From an uncultured Lachnospiraceae bacterium (GTDB lineage Bacteria; Bacillota; Clostridia; Lachnospirales; Lachnospiraceae), in contig CANQHX010000003.1 of assembly GCA_947623905.1 (NCBI GenBank), positions 1 to 64,000 on the forward strand: DNA of 64,000 nt, written 5' to 3'. Position 1 is the stretch's first letter; every line of letters starts with the position of its first letter. This document shows positions 42,964 to 51,041 of the stretch, piece after piece. Made by a program: the position numbers and the translations under genes. The notes under the pieces are model-generated. The model saw only the letters and a list, made by a program, of their open reading frames with translations. It was not told the DNA's origin and did not search any database.

Positions 42964-43044
42964 CGCTTCCTTACGCCGGTATTGTCCGGATCAAGTGATA
43001 AGGGTCCGGCATGATGCCGTCTCAGCCAAATGGCTCCCCCAGCG
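42964..43044 (-). promoter_or_regulatory. TPP riboswitch (THI element)
   Basis: Read on the - strand, the conserved THI pieces appear in order: GGGGGAGCC, GGCTGAGA, ACCCTT, then TTGATCCGG, CAATACCGGCGTA and GGAAGCG. A short P1 helix closes CGCT with AGCG at the two ends. TPP binding should favour the terminator at 42900-42937 and stop transcription of the thiamine transport operon. A few core positions differ from the consensus I recall (CAAT for TAAT, GTAAGG for GTAGGG). Confidence 0.95.
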
Positions 43045-43056
43045 ATGTTTTATAAG

Positions 43057-43130
43057 CGTTCCCGAGGTGATTCGAACACCCGACCTACCGCTTAGGAGGC
43101 GGTCGCTCTATCCTGCTGAGCTACGGAAAC
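43057..43130 (-). tRNA. tRNA-Arg (anticodon CCU)
   Basis: A 74-base cloverleaf on the - strand. The acceptor GTTTCCG pairs with CGGGAAC (one G-U), followed by discriminator G. The D-arm is AGCTCAGCAGGATAGAGC, the anticodon stem is ACCGC/GCGGT with loop CTCCTAA (anticodon at 43094-43096), and the T-arm has TTCGAAT. CCA is not encoded. It decodes AGG. Only 12 bases separate it from the riboswitch on the same strand. Confidence 0.97.
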
Positions 43131-43159
43131 ATGTTGTGGCACTTTACAGCGCAGGTAAC

Positions 43160-43188
43160 ATTATAGCAGATTGGAAAAGGATTGACAA
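43160..43188 (-). promoter_or_regulatory. Sigma-A promoter for tRNA-Arg (and perhaps the thi operon)
   Basis: On the - strand TTGTCA (43188-43183) and TATAAT (43165-43160) are spaced by 17 bases. Transcription would start about 23 bases before the tRNA. Because little room exists between tRNA and riboswitch, this promoter may also feed the thiamine operon. Confidence 0.8.
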
Positions 43189-43316
43189 CTATTATTTTCA
43201 AGGATTTTGCCGGGGATTTTTGTCGGACGGCTGCTGCGGCTGCCGGAAGAGGACAATGCCCGCCCGTCTCCATTGCGCGGAGCGTGTCCGCCCGGCCACA
43301 TGTTGGCGGCGTGGAG

Positions 43317-43345
43317 TTGATTTTATCAGATGCTTGTGATAGACT
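43317..43345 (+). promoter_or_regulatory. Candidate promoter for the MoxR operon
   Basis: TTGATT (43317-43322), a 17-base spacer and TAGACT (43340-43345) preceded by TGA give an extended -10 promoter of moderate quality, 60 bases before the MoxR start codon. An AT-rich leader with repeated AATAAAG-like units follows. Confidence 0.45.
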
Positions 43346-43405
43346 AAAAATATACATGTAATAAGTACGTAATAAAGAATAATAAAGGATAATAAAGGAG
43401 ATTCA

Positions 43406-44362
43406 ATGGACAATAGGATGACAAGCCCTGCCCGGGAAGCGGTGTCCCAGGTGGGCAGGGTGATCTTGGGCAAGGAGGAGCAGATCAGGGAAGTGATGCT
43501 GGCCTTCCTGGCAAACGGCCATATTCTGCTGGAGGATATTCCCGGCGTGGGAAAGACGACGCTGGCGCTGGCGTTTTCCAGAGCCATGAAGCTGGATTAC
43601 AGGCGGGTGCAGTTTACCCCTGACGTGATGCCCTCGGATCTTACTGGATTTTCCATATACAGGCGGGAGGAGGAACGGTTCGTGTACCAGCCGGGCTGTA
43701 TATTCTGCAACCTGCTGCTGGCGGATGAGATCAACCGGACGTCTCCCAAGACCCAGTCGGCGCTCCTGGAAGTGATGGAGGAGCGGAAGGTGACGGTGGA
43801 AGGGGTGACGCGGCCGGTGCCCGACCCGTTTCTTGTGATCGCCACCCAGAATCCTTTCGGAAGCGCCGGCACCCAGTATCTGCCGGAAGCGCAGGTGGAC
43901 CGGTTTATCGTGACCATGACCATGGGATATCCGGACAGTGACAGCGAGCTTTCCATAGCGAAGGCCATTGACGGGACGGACCGGCTGGCCCAGGTGGAGC
44001 CTGTTATGGACAGGGAGATGCTGCTGGAACTTCAGCGGGCTATCCACAGCGTCTATATCAGCGATTCCGTTTACCGGTATATGATCCGGCTTGTGAGCGC
44101 CACGAGAGAGCATCCGTACATTCAGCGGGGCGCCAGTCCCAGAGCTACCATCGCCCTTGTGAAGATGGCACGCGCTGCCGCGTGGTACGACGGGCGGACG
44201 TTTGTCACTCCCGCGGATGTGCAGGAGCAGTTCCCCTATGTAGCGTCCCACCGGATCCTCCTGAACGTGTCGGCCAGGATGGACGGCGCGGACAGGAAAG
44301 ACATCATCAGGGAGATACTGGACAGCGTGGCAAAGCCTCCTATGGGAGACTGGAGCCGATGA
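43406..44362 (+). CDS. MoxR-family AAA+ ATPase
   Basis: A 318-aa AAA+ protein of the MoxR group, thought to act as a chaperone or assembly factor for partner proteins. Walker A is DIPGVGKTTLALAFS, Walker B LLADEINRTSPKTQ, with ATQNPFGSAGTQYLPEAQ as sensor I region and GASPRATIALVKMARAAA as the C-terminal marker. AAAGGAG precedes the ATG. It overlaps the DUF58 gene by 4 bases; MoxR, DUF58 and a transglutaminase protein form a common three-gene set whose target is not known. Confidence 0.95.
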   Translation: MDNRMTSPAREAVSQVGRVILGKEEQIREVMLAFLANGHILLEDIPGVGKTTLALAFSRAMKLDYRRVQFTPDVMPSDLTGFSIYRREEERFVYQPGCIFCNLLLADEINRTSPKTQSALLEVMEERKVTVEGVTRPVPDPFLVIATQNPFGSAGTQYLPEAQVDRFIVTMTMGYPDSDSELSIAKAIDGTDRLAQVEPVMDREMLLELQRAIHSVYISDSVYRYMIRLVSATREHPYIQRGASPRATIALVKMARAAAWYDGRTFVTPADVQEQFPYVASHRILLNVSARMDGADRKDIIREILDSVAKPPMGDWSR

Positions 44363-45447
44363 GAAATGTCCTGTTTATTTTGGTGATCGTACTGACCGGG
44401 TATATAGGAGGCATGTACCAGCAGCCCCCGCTTATGATGCTGTTTGTAGCGGAGATCCTGTTTTATATCATAATGTTTCTGCTCTGCCTTCTTTTCCGGC
44501 ACTGCATACAGGCGGAACCTGCGCTGCGCCATGGGGCGGCAGAAAAGGGCAGCCTGCTCTGGTGGGATGTAAAGGTGCGCAACAAAGGCATTCTCCCCGT
44601 GAGCAGGTTCTGCCTTCATGTGGACTGCGGATACCGGCAGGAGAAGGATGTGCGCCGGAAATTCCTGTACGGCAGCGCTCCGGTGGGGGAAAGCCGCCAG
44701 CGGTTCGGGCTGCGGGGCGACCACTGCGGGCTTATCGATCTGCGTGCCGGATGGGTCAGGGTGTATGATTATATGTCTCTCTTTGCCATGAAGAAAAAGC
44801 TGTCCTGCGCCGGGACCGTGGCGGTGCTGCCGAGAGATATCGCTCTCCATGTGGAGCTGCCGTCTGCCGGATGGAGCCAGATGGACAGGCGGCTGGAGCA
44901 GGCGGTGGATCTTCCGGGAGAGACCCACAATGAACTGCGCCAGATAAGGGAGTACAAGACGGGCGACTCCTTCCGGCATATCCACTGGAACCAGACTGCC
45001 AGGACGGACAGGCTGTTTGTGAAAGAATTTGAAAAGGACATGGAGCCTTTTATCGAGCTGTATCTGGATACTGCCGGGTACGCGCGGCTGACCATGGAAC
45101 AGGCCGACGCCTTTTACCAGCTGGTGTGGTCCATGGTGAAGGGGTTTCTGCGCCACGAGACAACAGTGCGTGTGTGCTGGTATGATTACGGCGCCGGCAG
45201 CCTTATGCACGCGGATGTGATGGATGAAGCCGGATGCGGGGATATGATGGTGGAATTGTATGCCGCCGTGCTCGTGCCCCGGGACGGCAGGTCTGACAGG
45301 CCATCTATGGAGGCGGCTCTTTCCGCGAGACGGAGCGCTTACATCCTTGGGCTGGATCTGGGCTGGTACAGGGACGGGCAGCTGCTTCACCGTTTTTCGG
45401 CGGAAGGATTGGAGCATGAGATAGAGACAGATGTGTTTGCGGTGTGA
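44359..45447 (+). CDS. DUF58 domain protein
   Basis: A 362-aa protein with two membrane helices at the start (about residues 3-45), then a beta-rich segment and the DUF58 domain. GETHNELRQIREYKTGDSFR followed by IHWNQTAR is the family signature, with KEFEKDMEP next. The ATG at 44359 lies inside the MoxR stop (ATGA) and begins the hydrophobic segment, so longer upstream frames are rejected. Members often carry a von Willebrand-like fold. Function is unresolved; partnership with MoxR is predicted from the coupling. Confidence 0.92.
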   Translation: MRNVLFILVIVLTGYIGGMYQQPPLMMLFVAEILFYIIMFLLCLLFRHCIQAEPALRHGAAEKGSLLWWDVKVRNKGILPVSRFCLHVDCGYRQEKDVRRKFLYGSAPVGESRQRFGLRGDHCGLIDLRAGWVRVYDYMSLFAMKKKLSCAGTVAVLPRDIALHVELPSAGWSQMDRRLEQAVDLPGETHNELRQIREYKTGDSFRHIHWNQTARTDRLFVKEFEKDMEPFIELYLDTAGYARLTMEQADAFYQLVWSMVKGFLRHETTVRVCWYDYGAGSLMHADVMDEAGCGDMMVELYAAVLVPRDGRSDRPSMEAALSARRSAYILGLDLGWYRDGQLLHRFSAEGLEHEIETDVFAV

Positions 45448-45474
45448 TACCTGTCAGAAAGGAGGAGTGGCGCG

Positions 45475-47793
45475 GTGAGCGGGATCAGGATCGTTTCCGG
45501 CAAAAAAAACCGGGGCTGGGATTCTCTCCGTTCTCCGGTCACTCTTTTGTTCCTCATCGCCGGCGTGTTCGGGCTGCTGCTGTTCTGCAGGGGCATGGAA
45601 GGGATCAGCTACGACGCGTGGAAGGTTTATTTTGCCGCCGCCGTCACCTGCACGGCGCTCTGGTATTTCTTCTTTTACCACAGAAAGCAGTTTGTGTGTT
45701 TTTTTCTGGCGTCTCTGTGCGTGCTGGGCGTCGTCATATATATCTGGCGGGAGGAACTCTGGGAGCAGGCGTCGTATATTTTCCGCTTTATAAGGGAGCA
45801 GTCGCTGTCTGAGTCGGTTACTGTCACGGGGCTTATGATCCTGGCGGCGATGCTCCTTTCGTATGTTGTGTTTTTGATCGAATTTATCATCGGCAATCAT
45901 GTGGTGCTGTATGTGCTCACCACGCTTTTGCTCGTGGTCACGCCTCTGCTGGGCACCTACCCGGCCGTGGAGACCATTCTTTTTATCGTGCTGTTCCAGG
46001 CGGCGTTCTGGGTGCTCCGTTTGTCCGGCGCGGGCCGCAGCAGGCTGCGCACGGAACGGAAGGCGCGGCGGGACAGGCTGACGGGCCGCAGCGCCCTGGC
46101 GGCGGGACTGATCCTTCTGGCGGTATTCGGCGCGGCGGTTGTTCTTGTGAACGTATTTTCCGGTCAGCTGTATACGTTTATCTACCGGGCAGACAGCGCC
46201 GTGCAGCGGCAGGTGCGCCATGCCACGGGAGCGGACCGCGTAATGGTCAGCGGCGGAACTGTGAGCAGGGCCAACAATTACCAGACCGGCAGGGAACATC
46301 TGACGGTGCGGGTGTCAGAACTGCCCACAGAGACCATCTATCTGAAGGGATTTACCGGCGGCGACTACACCGGGGAGCGGTGGGAGAGCGCCGATGATAC
46401 GTCTGTGTTTATTACCTTGTATGAGCAGCAGAATACGGATGCGCTGCCGACAGGTTTCTCCAGTCTCGCCGTGATGCAGAATTTTTATGAAGAATTGTAC
46501 TATGGTCTTAACACCAGGGAAAACTTGTCGTCCATGCATGTCCGGCGGCAGATGGCCGTCTCTTATGCCGATGACAGCTACGGCCCTCTGTATACGCCAT
46601 ATTTCAGCCGGCAGTACGACGGGGCGGGATTTGTCTCCAGGAGCGAGATGAATTATGCGTTCCAGTATTATGAAGGAAAGGATATGGATATCCGGGAGTC
46701 CGATCTGCAGGATGGCCCGTACATCCAGATAATGGGCGCATATGAGGAGGCGATCCGCCAGGTCTACACCCGCGTGCCGGAGGAACTGGTGCCCCGTCTG
46801 ACGTATATGTGCCGCCATAACAGGCAGTATGAGACGCCGGAGGAGGTTACAGCGCTGATCCTGGAGCTCTTAAACGCCAGGGCGGTCTATACGCTGACGC
46901 CGGGATGGACGCCCATGAACAAAAATCCTGTGGAATATTTCCTGTTTGAGAGCGGCAGAGGCTACTGTCAGCATTTTGCTTCGGCGGCCACTCTTATGTA
47001 CAGATTGTTCGGCGTTCCGGCCCGGTATGCCACCGGATACGTGGTGCAGCCGTCGGATTTCCGGCAGCAGGAGGACGGCAGCTATCTGGCGGAGGTGACA
47101 GATCGGGACGCCCACGCGTGGCCGGAGATATTTGTGAAGGACACAGGGTGGACGCCTGTGGAGGTAACGCCGTCTCAGGCGGAAGGCTCCGGCAGCGTGA
47201 TCAACTTCCTCGCGGAAGATATCAGCATAGACCATATAAATAATGTCGGGGGAGCCGCCGGAAGCGTTCTGCCGGATATGTCGCCTGAGGAAGAAGAGGA
47301 AGAGACGGATGAATATGATGAAGAGGCGCTGACGGAGGAGGAAACGGCGCCGCCGGAGGTGGATGAGGAGATCCCGGAGGAAAGCAGTCCTCTGCTGATC
47401 CCGGCGCTGTCTTTGGCAGGTATCGTGATCCTGCTGGTGCTGCCGGCAGTATATCTAAAGCGTGTCCGGCGACGTCGCCTGGATACGATGGACTGCAGAA
47501 AAGTCTTTGCCAGATTTCTGGATATGGTCCGCTTCTGTGGCTTCCCGGCGGAATATGAAGGAGGAGAAAAGGAGTTTCCTTCGGTAGTTTCCGCCCGGCT
47601 TCCCTGGCTGACAGAGCAGGAAGCGTCAGACATGCAGCAGGCGGTGAGCCGCAGAGCTTACGGACCGGGGACGCCTGATCTTGAGGATGACGCTTTTGTG
47701 CGGGATATTTACCGCCGGTCGGCAAAAGAACTATATGCCGGGCTGAAATGGTATCAGAAGCTGGTGTTCCGTTACTGGTATGTGTTTGGATGA
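45475..47793 (+). CDS. Membrane transglutaminase-like protein (TgpA type)
   Basis: A 772-aa membrane protein. Five to seven helices fill about residues 15-235, followed by an external region containing the transglutaminase core: catalytic Cys in GRGYCQHFASAATLMYR, His in DRDAHAWPEIFV and Asp in the following DTGWTPVEVTPSQ strand. A Glu-rich acidic spacer (about 600-640) precedes one more helix (about 641-662) and a cytoplasmic tail with DUF4129-like features. It starts with GTG at 45475 after GGAGGAG. It is the third gene of the MoxR-DUF58 set; cross-linking or proteolysis of a cell-surface substrate is suggested by the intact triad but not known. Confidence 0.9.
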   Translation: MSGIRIVSGKKNRGWDSLRSPVTLLFLIAGVFGLLLFCRGMEGISYDAWKVYFAAAVTCTALWYFFFYHRKQFVCFFLASLCVLGVVIYIWREELWEQASYIFRFIREQSLSESVTVTGLMILAAMLLSYVVFLIEFIIGNHVVLYVLTTLLLVVTPLLGTYPAVETILFIVLFQAAFWVLRLSGAGRSRLRTERKARRDRLTGRSALAAGLILLAVFGAAVVLVNVFSGQLYTFIYRADSAVQRQVRHATGADRVMVSGGTVSRANNYQTGREHLTVRVSELPTETIYLKGFTGGDYTGERWESADDTSVFITLYEQQNTDALPTGFSSLAVMQNFYEELYYGLNTRENLSSMHVRRQMAVSYADDSYGPLYTPYFSRQYDGAGFVSRSEMNYAFQYYEGKDMDIRESDLQDGPYIQIMGAYEEAIRQVYTRVPEELVPRLTYMCRHNRQYETPEEVTALILELLNARAVYTLTPGWTPMNKNPVEYFLFESGRGYCQHFASAATLMYRLFGVPARYATGYVVQPSDFRQQEDGSYLAEVTDRDAHAWPEIFVKDTGWTPVEVTPSQAEGSGSVINFLAEDISIDHINNVGGAAGSVLPDMSPEEEEEETDEYDEEALTEEETAPPEVDEEIPEESSPLLIPALSLAGIVILLVLPAVYLKRVRRRRLDTMDCRKVFARFLDMVRFCGFPAEYEGGEKEFPSVVSARLPWLTEQEASDMQQAVSRRAYGPGTPDLEDDAFVRDIYRRSAKELYAGLKWYQKLVFRYWYVFG

Positions 47794-47841
47794 TCTGTTC
47801 ATCCTGCCCCGAAAAAATTTTTGCATTTTAACAAAATATGG

Positions 47842-47870
47842 TTGACAAAATAGTTAGTAAGTGCTAACAT
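47842..47870 (+). promoter_or_regulatory. feo promoter with overlapping DtxR/MntR-like operator
   Basis: TTGACA (47842-47847), 17 bases, then TAACAT (47865-47870). A dyad GTTAG-N6-CTAAC (47853-47868) covers the spacer and -10, and a second GTTAGTCTAAAC lies at 47914-47925. These resemble TTAG...CTAA sites of metal-responsive DtxR-family repressors. Iron-dependent repression of feo is therefore likely. Confidence 0.75.
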
Positions 47871-47874
47871 AGAG

Positions 47875-47904
47875 TGCGGTTAGAGAAATCTAACCGCATT
47901 TTTT
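47875..47904 (+). terminator. Perfect 10-bp hairpin with T6 between feo promoter and feoA
   Basis: TGCGGTTAGA (47875-47884), GAAA tetraloop, exact complement (47889-47898) and six T. It could end the transglutaminase operon, or, because it lies right at the predicted feo transcription start, form the 5' end of the feo mRNA and attenuate or protect it. Confidence 0.75.
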
Positions 47905-47945
47905 GGAGTGAAAGTTAGTCTAAACTATCAAAGAAGGGAGAGGTT

Positions 47946-48158
47946 ATGGTGCCGTTGATGTTTGCAAAAGCAGGGGAGGAGAATATCATAAAAAAAGTGG
48001 GAGGCAATCCCGATGTACGCGCGCATCTGGAAAATCTGGGATTTGTGCCCGGCGGCAGCGTTACCGTAGTGTCGGATATCGGCGGCAGCCTGATCGTGAA
48101 CGTGAAGGAATCACGGGTGGCCATCAGCAAAGAGATGGCCGGACGGATCATGGTCTGA
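47946..48158 (+). CDS. feoA: FeoA domain protein 1
   Basis: A 70-aa SH3-like FeoA domain protein: MPLMFA-type start (MVPLMFAKAGEE), a HLENLGFVPGG turn, VTVVSDIGGSLIVNV and SRVAISKEMAGRI strands. FeoA proteins assist the FeoB ferrous-iron transporter on the cytoplasmic side. GGGAGAGG precedes the ATG. Two consecutive feoA genes before feoB are common in Clostridia. Confidence 0.93.
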   Translation: MVPLMFAKAGEENIIKKVGGNPDVRAHLENLGFVPGGSVTVVSDIGGSLIVNVKESRVAISKEMAGRIMV

Positions 48159-48188
48159 CAGCCGGATATACAGGGAAAGGAGAGTGCT

Positions 48189-48413
48189 ATGAAAACATTG
48201 AGACAGCTTGAGGTGGGACAGAGCGCTGTGATCGTGAAGCTTCACGGAGACGGTCCCGTAAAGCGCAGGATCATGGATATGGGCCTGACGAAAGGTACCC
48301 AGGTATATGTACGCAAGGTGGCGCCCCTGGGCGATCCCATCGAACTGACCGTACGGGGCTACGAATTGTCAGTCCGCAAGGAAGACGCGGACATGGTGGA
48401 GATCAACGACTAA
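48189..48413 (+). CDS. feoA: FeoA domain protein 2
   Basis: A 74-aa FeoA domain: LRQLEVGQSAVIVKLHG, RRIMDMGLTKGTQVYV, APLGDPIELTVRGYELSVRKEDA. This is the more canonical copy, with the DMGL.KG turn and GDPIE strand. An AAAGGAGAG site precedes the ATG. It ends 22 bases before feoB and should interact with it; the division of labour between the two copies is unknown. Confidence 0.95.
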   Translation: MKTLRQLEVGQSAVIVKLHGDGPVKRRIMDMGLTKGTQVYVRKVAPLGDPIELTVRGYELSVRKEDADMVEIND

Positions 48414-48435
48414 ATCTGCAGAATGGAGAATCATT

Positions 48436-50850
48436 ATGAGTCTGAAAATTGCACTTGCCGGCAATCCAAACAGTGGTAAGACCACATTGTTCAATGCGTT
48501 GACCGGTTCGAATCAGTTTGTAGGCAACTGGCCGGGCGTGACGGTGGAAAAAAAGGAAGGAAAGCTGAAGAAACACAGCGATGTGACGATCATGGACCTT
48601 CCCGGCATCTATTCCCTGTCTCCCTACACCATGGAGGAAGTGGTGGCCAGAAATTATCTCATCGGGGAACGTCCCGACGCGATCCTCAATATCATCGACG
48701 GCACAAATCTGGAGCGGAATCTGTATCTCACCACACAGCTTACCGAACTGGGCATACCGGTGGTGGTAGCCGTGAACATGATGGACGTGGTGAAGAAGAA
48801 CGGCGATAAGATCGACACAAAACAGCTTTCCAGCGCGCTTGGCTGCAAGGTGGTGGAGATCTCCGCGCTGAAGAGCACCGGGGTTATGGATGCTGCGGAG
48901 GAGGCCGTAAAGGCAGCCCAGGGGGCAAAGACTATTCCTCAGCACAGCTTTAACGGAACGGTGGAACACGCTCTGGCCCACATAGAGGAGGCAGTGCTCC
49001 ACGACCTGCCGGAGGAGCAGCAGCGCTGGTACGCCATCAAGATATTTGAGCGGGATGAGAAGGTGCTGGAGCAGCTGCATATGGACGCCTCTGTCAGGAG
49101 CCATATTGAGGAGGATATCCGCGCCGCGGAGAAGGAACTGGACGACGATGCGGAAAGCATCATCACCAACGAACGCTACATATATATCGCCTCTGTGATC
49201 CAGACCTGCTATAAAAAGAAAAACGCGGGGCAGCTGTCTATTTCAGACAAGATCGACAAAGTGGTGACGAACCGATTTGCTGCCCTCCCTATCTTCGCGG
49301 TGGTAATGATCATTGTGTACTACGTATCCGTGACCAGCGTCGGCACCATATTTACGGACTGGGCCAACGACGGTGTGTTTGGCGACGGATGGCATCTGTT
49401 TGGCATAGGCTCCGCGGCTTACGAAGAGGCAGCGGAGGAGTATGCGCCCTACGCGGCAGAGATCGAAGCGTTTGAGAGCGCGGCCGAGGAAGCGGGTATA
49501 GACCCGGAGGAAGGGAATAATCTCACTGCTGTCGCCTATCTGTACGATGACGAGACCGGAGAAGTGGCAGAGGAACTGCCGGTGGATTTTGCGGAATATG
49601 AACATGCGGTTTCCATGGAAGAACCTGCGCCGGAGGAATACGGCGTGTGGATCCCCGGCATCCCTGTTTTCGTAGAGAGCGGACTGGACGCCATCGGCTG
49701 CGGCGGCTGGTTAAAGAGCCTGATCCTGGACGGCATCATCGGCGGCGTGGGAGCCGTGCTGGGCTTTGTGCCGCAGATGCTGGTGCTGTTCCTGTTCCTG
49801 GCTTTTCTGGAGTCCTGCGGCTACATGGCCCGTATCGCCTTTGTTATGGACCGTATCTTCCGCAAGTTCGGCCTGTCGGGTAAATCCTTTATTCCCATGC
49901 TCATCGGCAGCGGCTGCGGCGTGCCGGGCATCATGGCGTCCCGTACCATTGAAAATGAGCGTGACCGCCGCATGACCATTATGACCACTACGTTCATTCC
50001 CTGCGGCGCGAAGCTGCCTATTATCGCACTGATCGCCGGCGCGTTGTTCGGCAACGCGTGGTGGGTATCCCCCAGCGCTTACTTTATCGGCGTAGCCGCC
50101 ATTATCATCTCAGGCATCATGCTGAAAAAGACAAAACGGTTTTCCGGCGATCCGGCTCCTTTCGTAATGGAGCTGCCGGCGTATCACTGGCCTACGGTGG
50201 GCAATGTGCTCCGTTCCATGTGGGAGCGTGCCTGGTCCTTTATCAAAAAGGCCGGCACCATCATCCTGCTGTCTTCCATCGCCCTGTGGTTCCTGCAGGG
50301 CTTCGGCGTGGAGAACGGAAGCTTCGGCATGGTGGAGGATCTGAACAATTCGATCCTGGCCTCCATCGGCAACCTCATCGCCTGGATCTTTATCCCCCTC
50401 GGGTGGGGACACTGGCAGGGCGCTGTAGCCACAGTTACCGGACTGATCGCCAAGGAGAATGTAGTCGGCACCTTCGGTGTGCTGTTTGGCGGCTTTGAGG
50501 AAGTGGCGGAAAACGGATGGCAGGTATGGGCAAATATGCGCCAGGTGTTTACTCCTGTTGCGGCCTATTCCTTCCTGATCTTCAACCTGCTGTGCGCGCC
50601 GTGCTTTGCGGCCATCGGCGCGATCCGCAGAGAGATGAACAACGCCGGATGGACCTGGTTCGCCATCGGCTACCAGTGTGGATTTGCCTATGTGATCGCG
50701 CTGATCGTGTATCAGATCGGCAGCCTGTTCACGGGAAATGTAAATGTTCTGGGACTGCTCTTTGCCCTCGCGGCCCTGGCCGGGCTATGCTACATGCTGT
50801 TCCGGCCCGCGGACGGGGCGAAAAAGAAAGTGAGTCCCCAGGCGTCATAA
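48436..50850 (+). CDS. feoB: Ferrous iron transporter FeoB
   Basis: An 804-aa Fe2+ permease. The N-terminal G domain has G1 GNPNSGKTTLFN (9-20), G3 DLPGIYSLSPYT and G4 NMMD, followed by a helical spacer domain. The membrane part has the Cys-containing gates LESCGYMARIAF.MD and SGCGVPGIMASRT. Between the first two membrane segments (about residues 325-415) is a long acidic external insertion rich in Glu, Ala and Tyr, longer than in the proteins I recall. The ATG follows AATGGAG. It is the last gene of the feo operon and is followed by a strong terminator. Confidence 0.96.
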   Translation: MSLKIALAGNPNSGKTTLFNALTGSNQFVGNWPGVTVEKKEGKLKKHSDVTIMDLPGIYSLSPYTMEEVVARNYLIGERPDAILNIIDGTNLERNLYLTTQLTELGIPVVVAVNMMDVVKKNGDKIDTKQLSSALGCKVVEISALKSTGVMDAAEEAVKAAQGAKTIPQHSFNGTVEHALAHIEEAVLHDLPEEQQRWYAIKIFERDEKVLEQLHMDASVRSHIEEDIRAAEKELDDDAESIITNERYIYIASVIQTCYKKKNAGQLSISDKIDKVVTNRFAALPIFAVVMIIVYYVSVTSVGTIFTDWANDGVFGDGWHLFGIGSAAYEEAAEEYAPYAAEIEAFESAAEEAGIDPEEGNNLTAVAYLYDDETGEVAEELPVDFAEYEHAVSMEEPAPEEYGVWIPGIPVFVESGLDAIGCGGWLKSLILDGIIGGVGAVLGFVPQMLVLFLFLAFLESCGYMARIAFVMDRIFRKFGLSGKSFIPMLIGSGCGVPGIMASRTIENERDRRMTIMTTTFIPCGAKLPIIALIAGALFGNAWWVSPSAYFIGVAAIIISGIMLKKTKRFSGDPAPFVMELPAYHWPTVGNVLRSMWERAWSFIKKAGTIILLSSIALWFLQGFGVENGSFGMVEDLNNSILASIGNLIAWIFIPLGWGHWQGAVATVTGLIAKENVVGTFGVLFGGFEEVAENGWQVWANMRQVFTPVAAYSFLIFNLLCAPCFAAIGAIRREMNNAGWTWFAIGYQCGFAYVIALIVYQIGSLFTGNVNVLGLLFALAALAGLCYMLFRPADGAKKKVSPQAS

Positions 50851-50890
50851 AAAGCTTTCTCTTATTTTCATATACTTTTACTTTATACAG

Positions 50891-50925
50891 GAAAGAGCGT
50901 GCTTCGGCGCGCTCTTTCTTTTTTT
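50891..50925 (+). terminator. Rho-independent terminator of the feo operon
   Basis: A 12-bp stem (50891-50902 with 50907-50918, one T-G pair) closed by a TTCG tetraloop is followed by seven T (50919-50925). It lies 40 bases after the feoB stop. Confidence 0.95.
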
Positions 50926-50954
50926 GACCGGCCTGGGAAGAAACCGATAGGTTC

Positions 50955-50983
50955 TTGTTTCTTTCGCGAAAAGATGGTATGCT
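50955..50983 (+). promoter_or_regulatory. Candidate promoter for the lipoprotein amidase
   Basis: TTGTTT (50955-50960), 17-base spacer, TATGCT (50978-50983) preceded by TGG as an extended -10. It is placed between the feo terminator and the amidase start, as expected for a new transcription unit. Confidence 0.55.
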
Positions 50984-51041
50984 GTCTGTAATGACGGCAA
51001 AAAGAGAGAACGCCGGTACTGCAGTCGGAGGGAATGAAAGG

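Noticed and set aside
44236-45417. 393-codon - strand open frame opposite DUF58
   Set aside because: Shadow of the GC-rich DUF58 gene, which is coupled to MoxR and carries the family signature.
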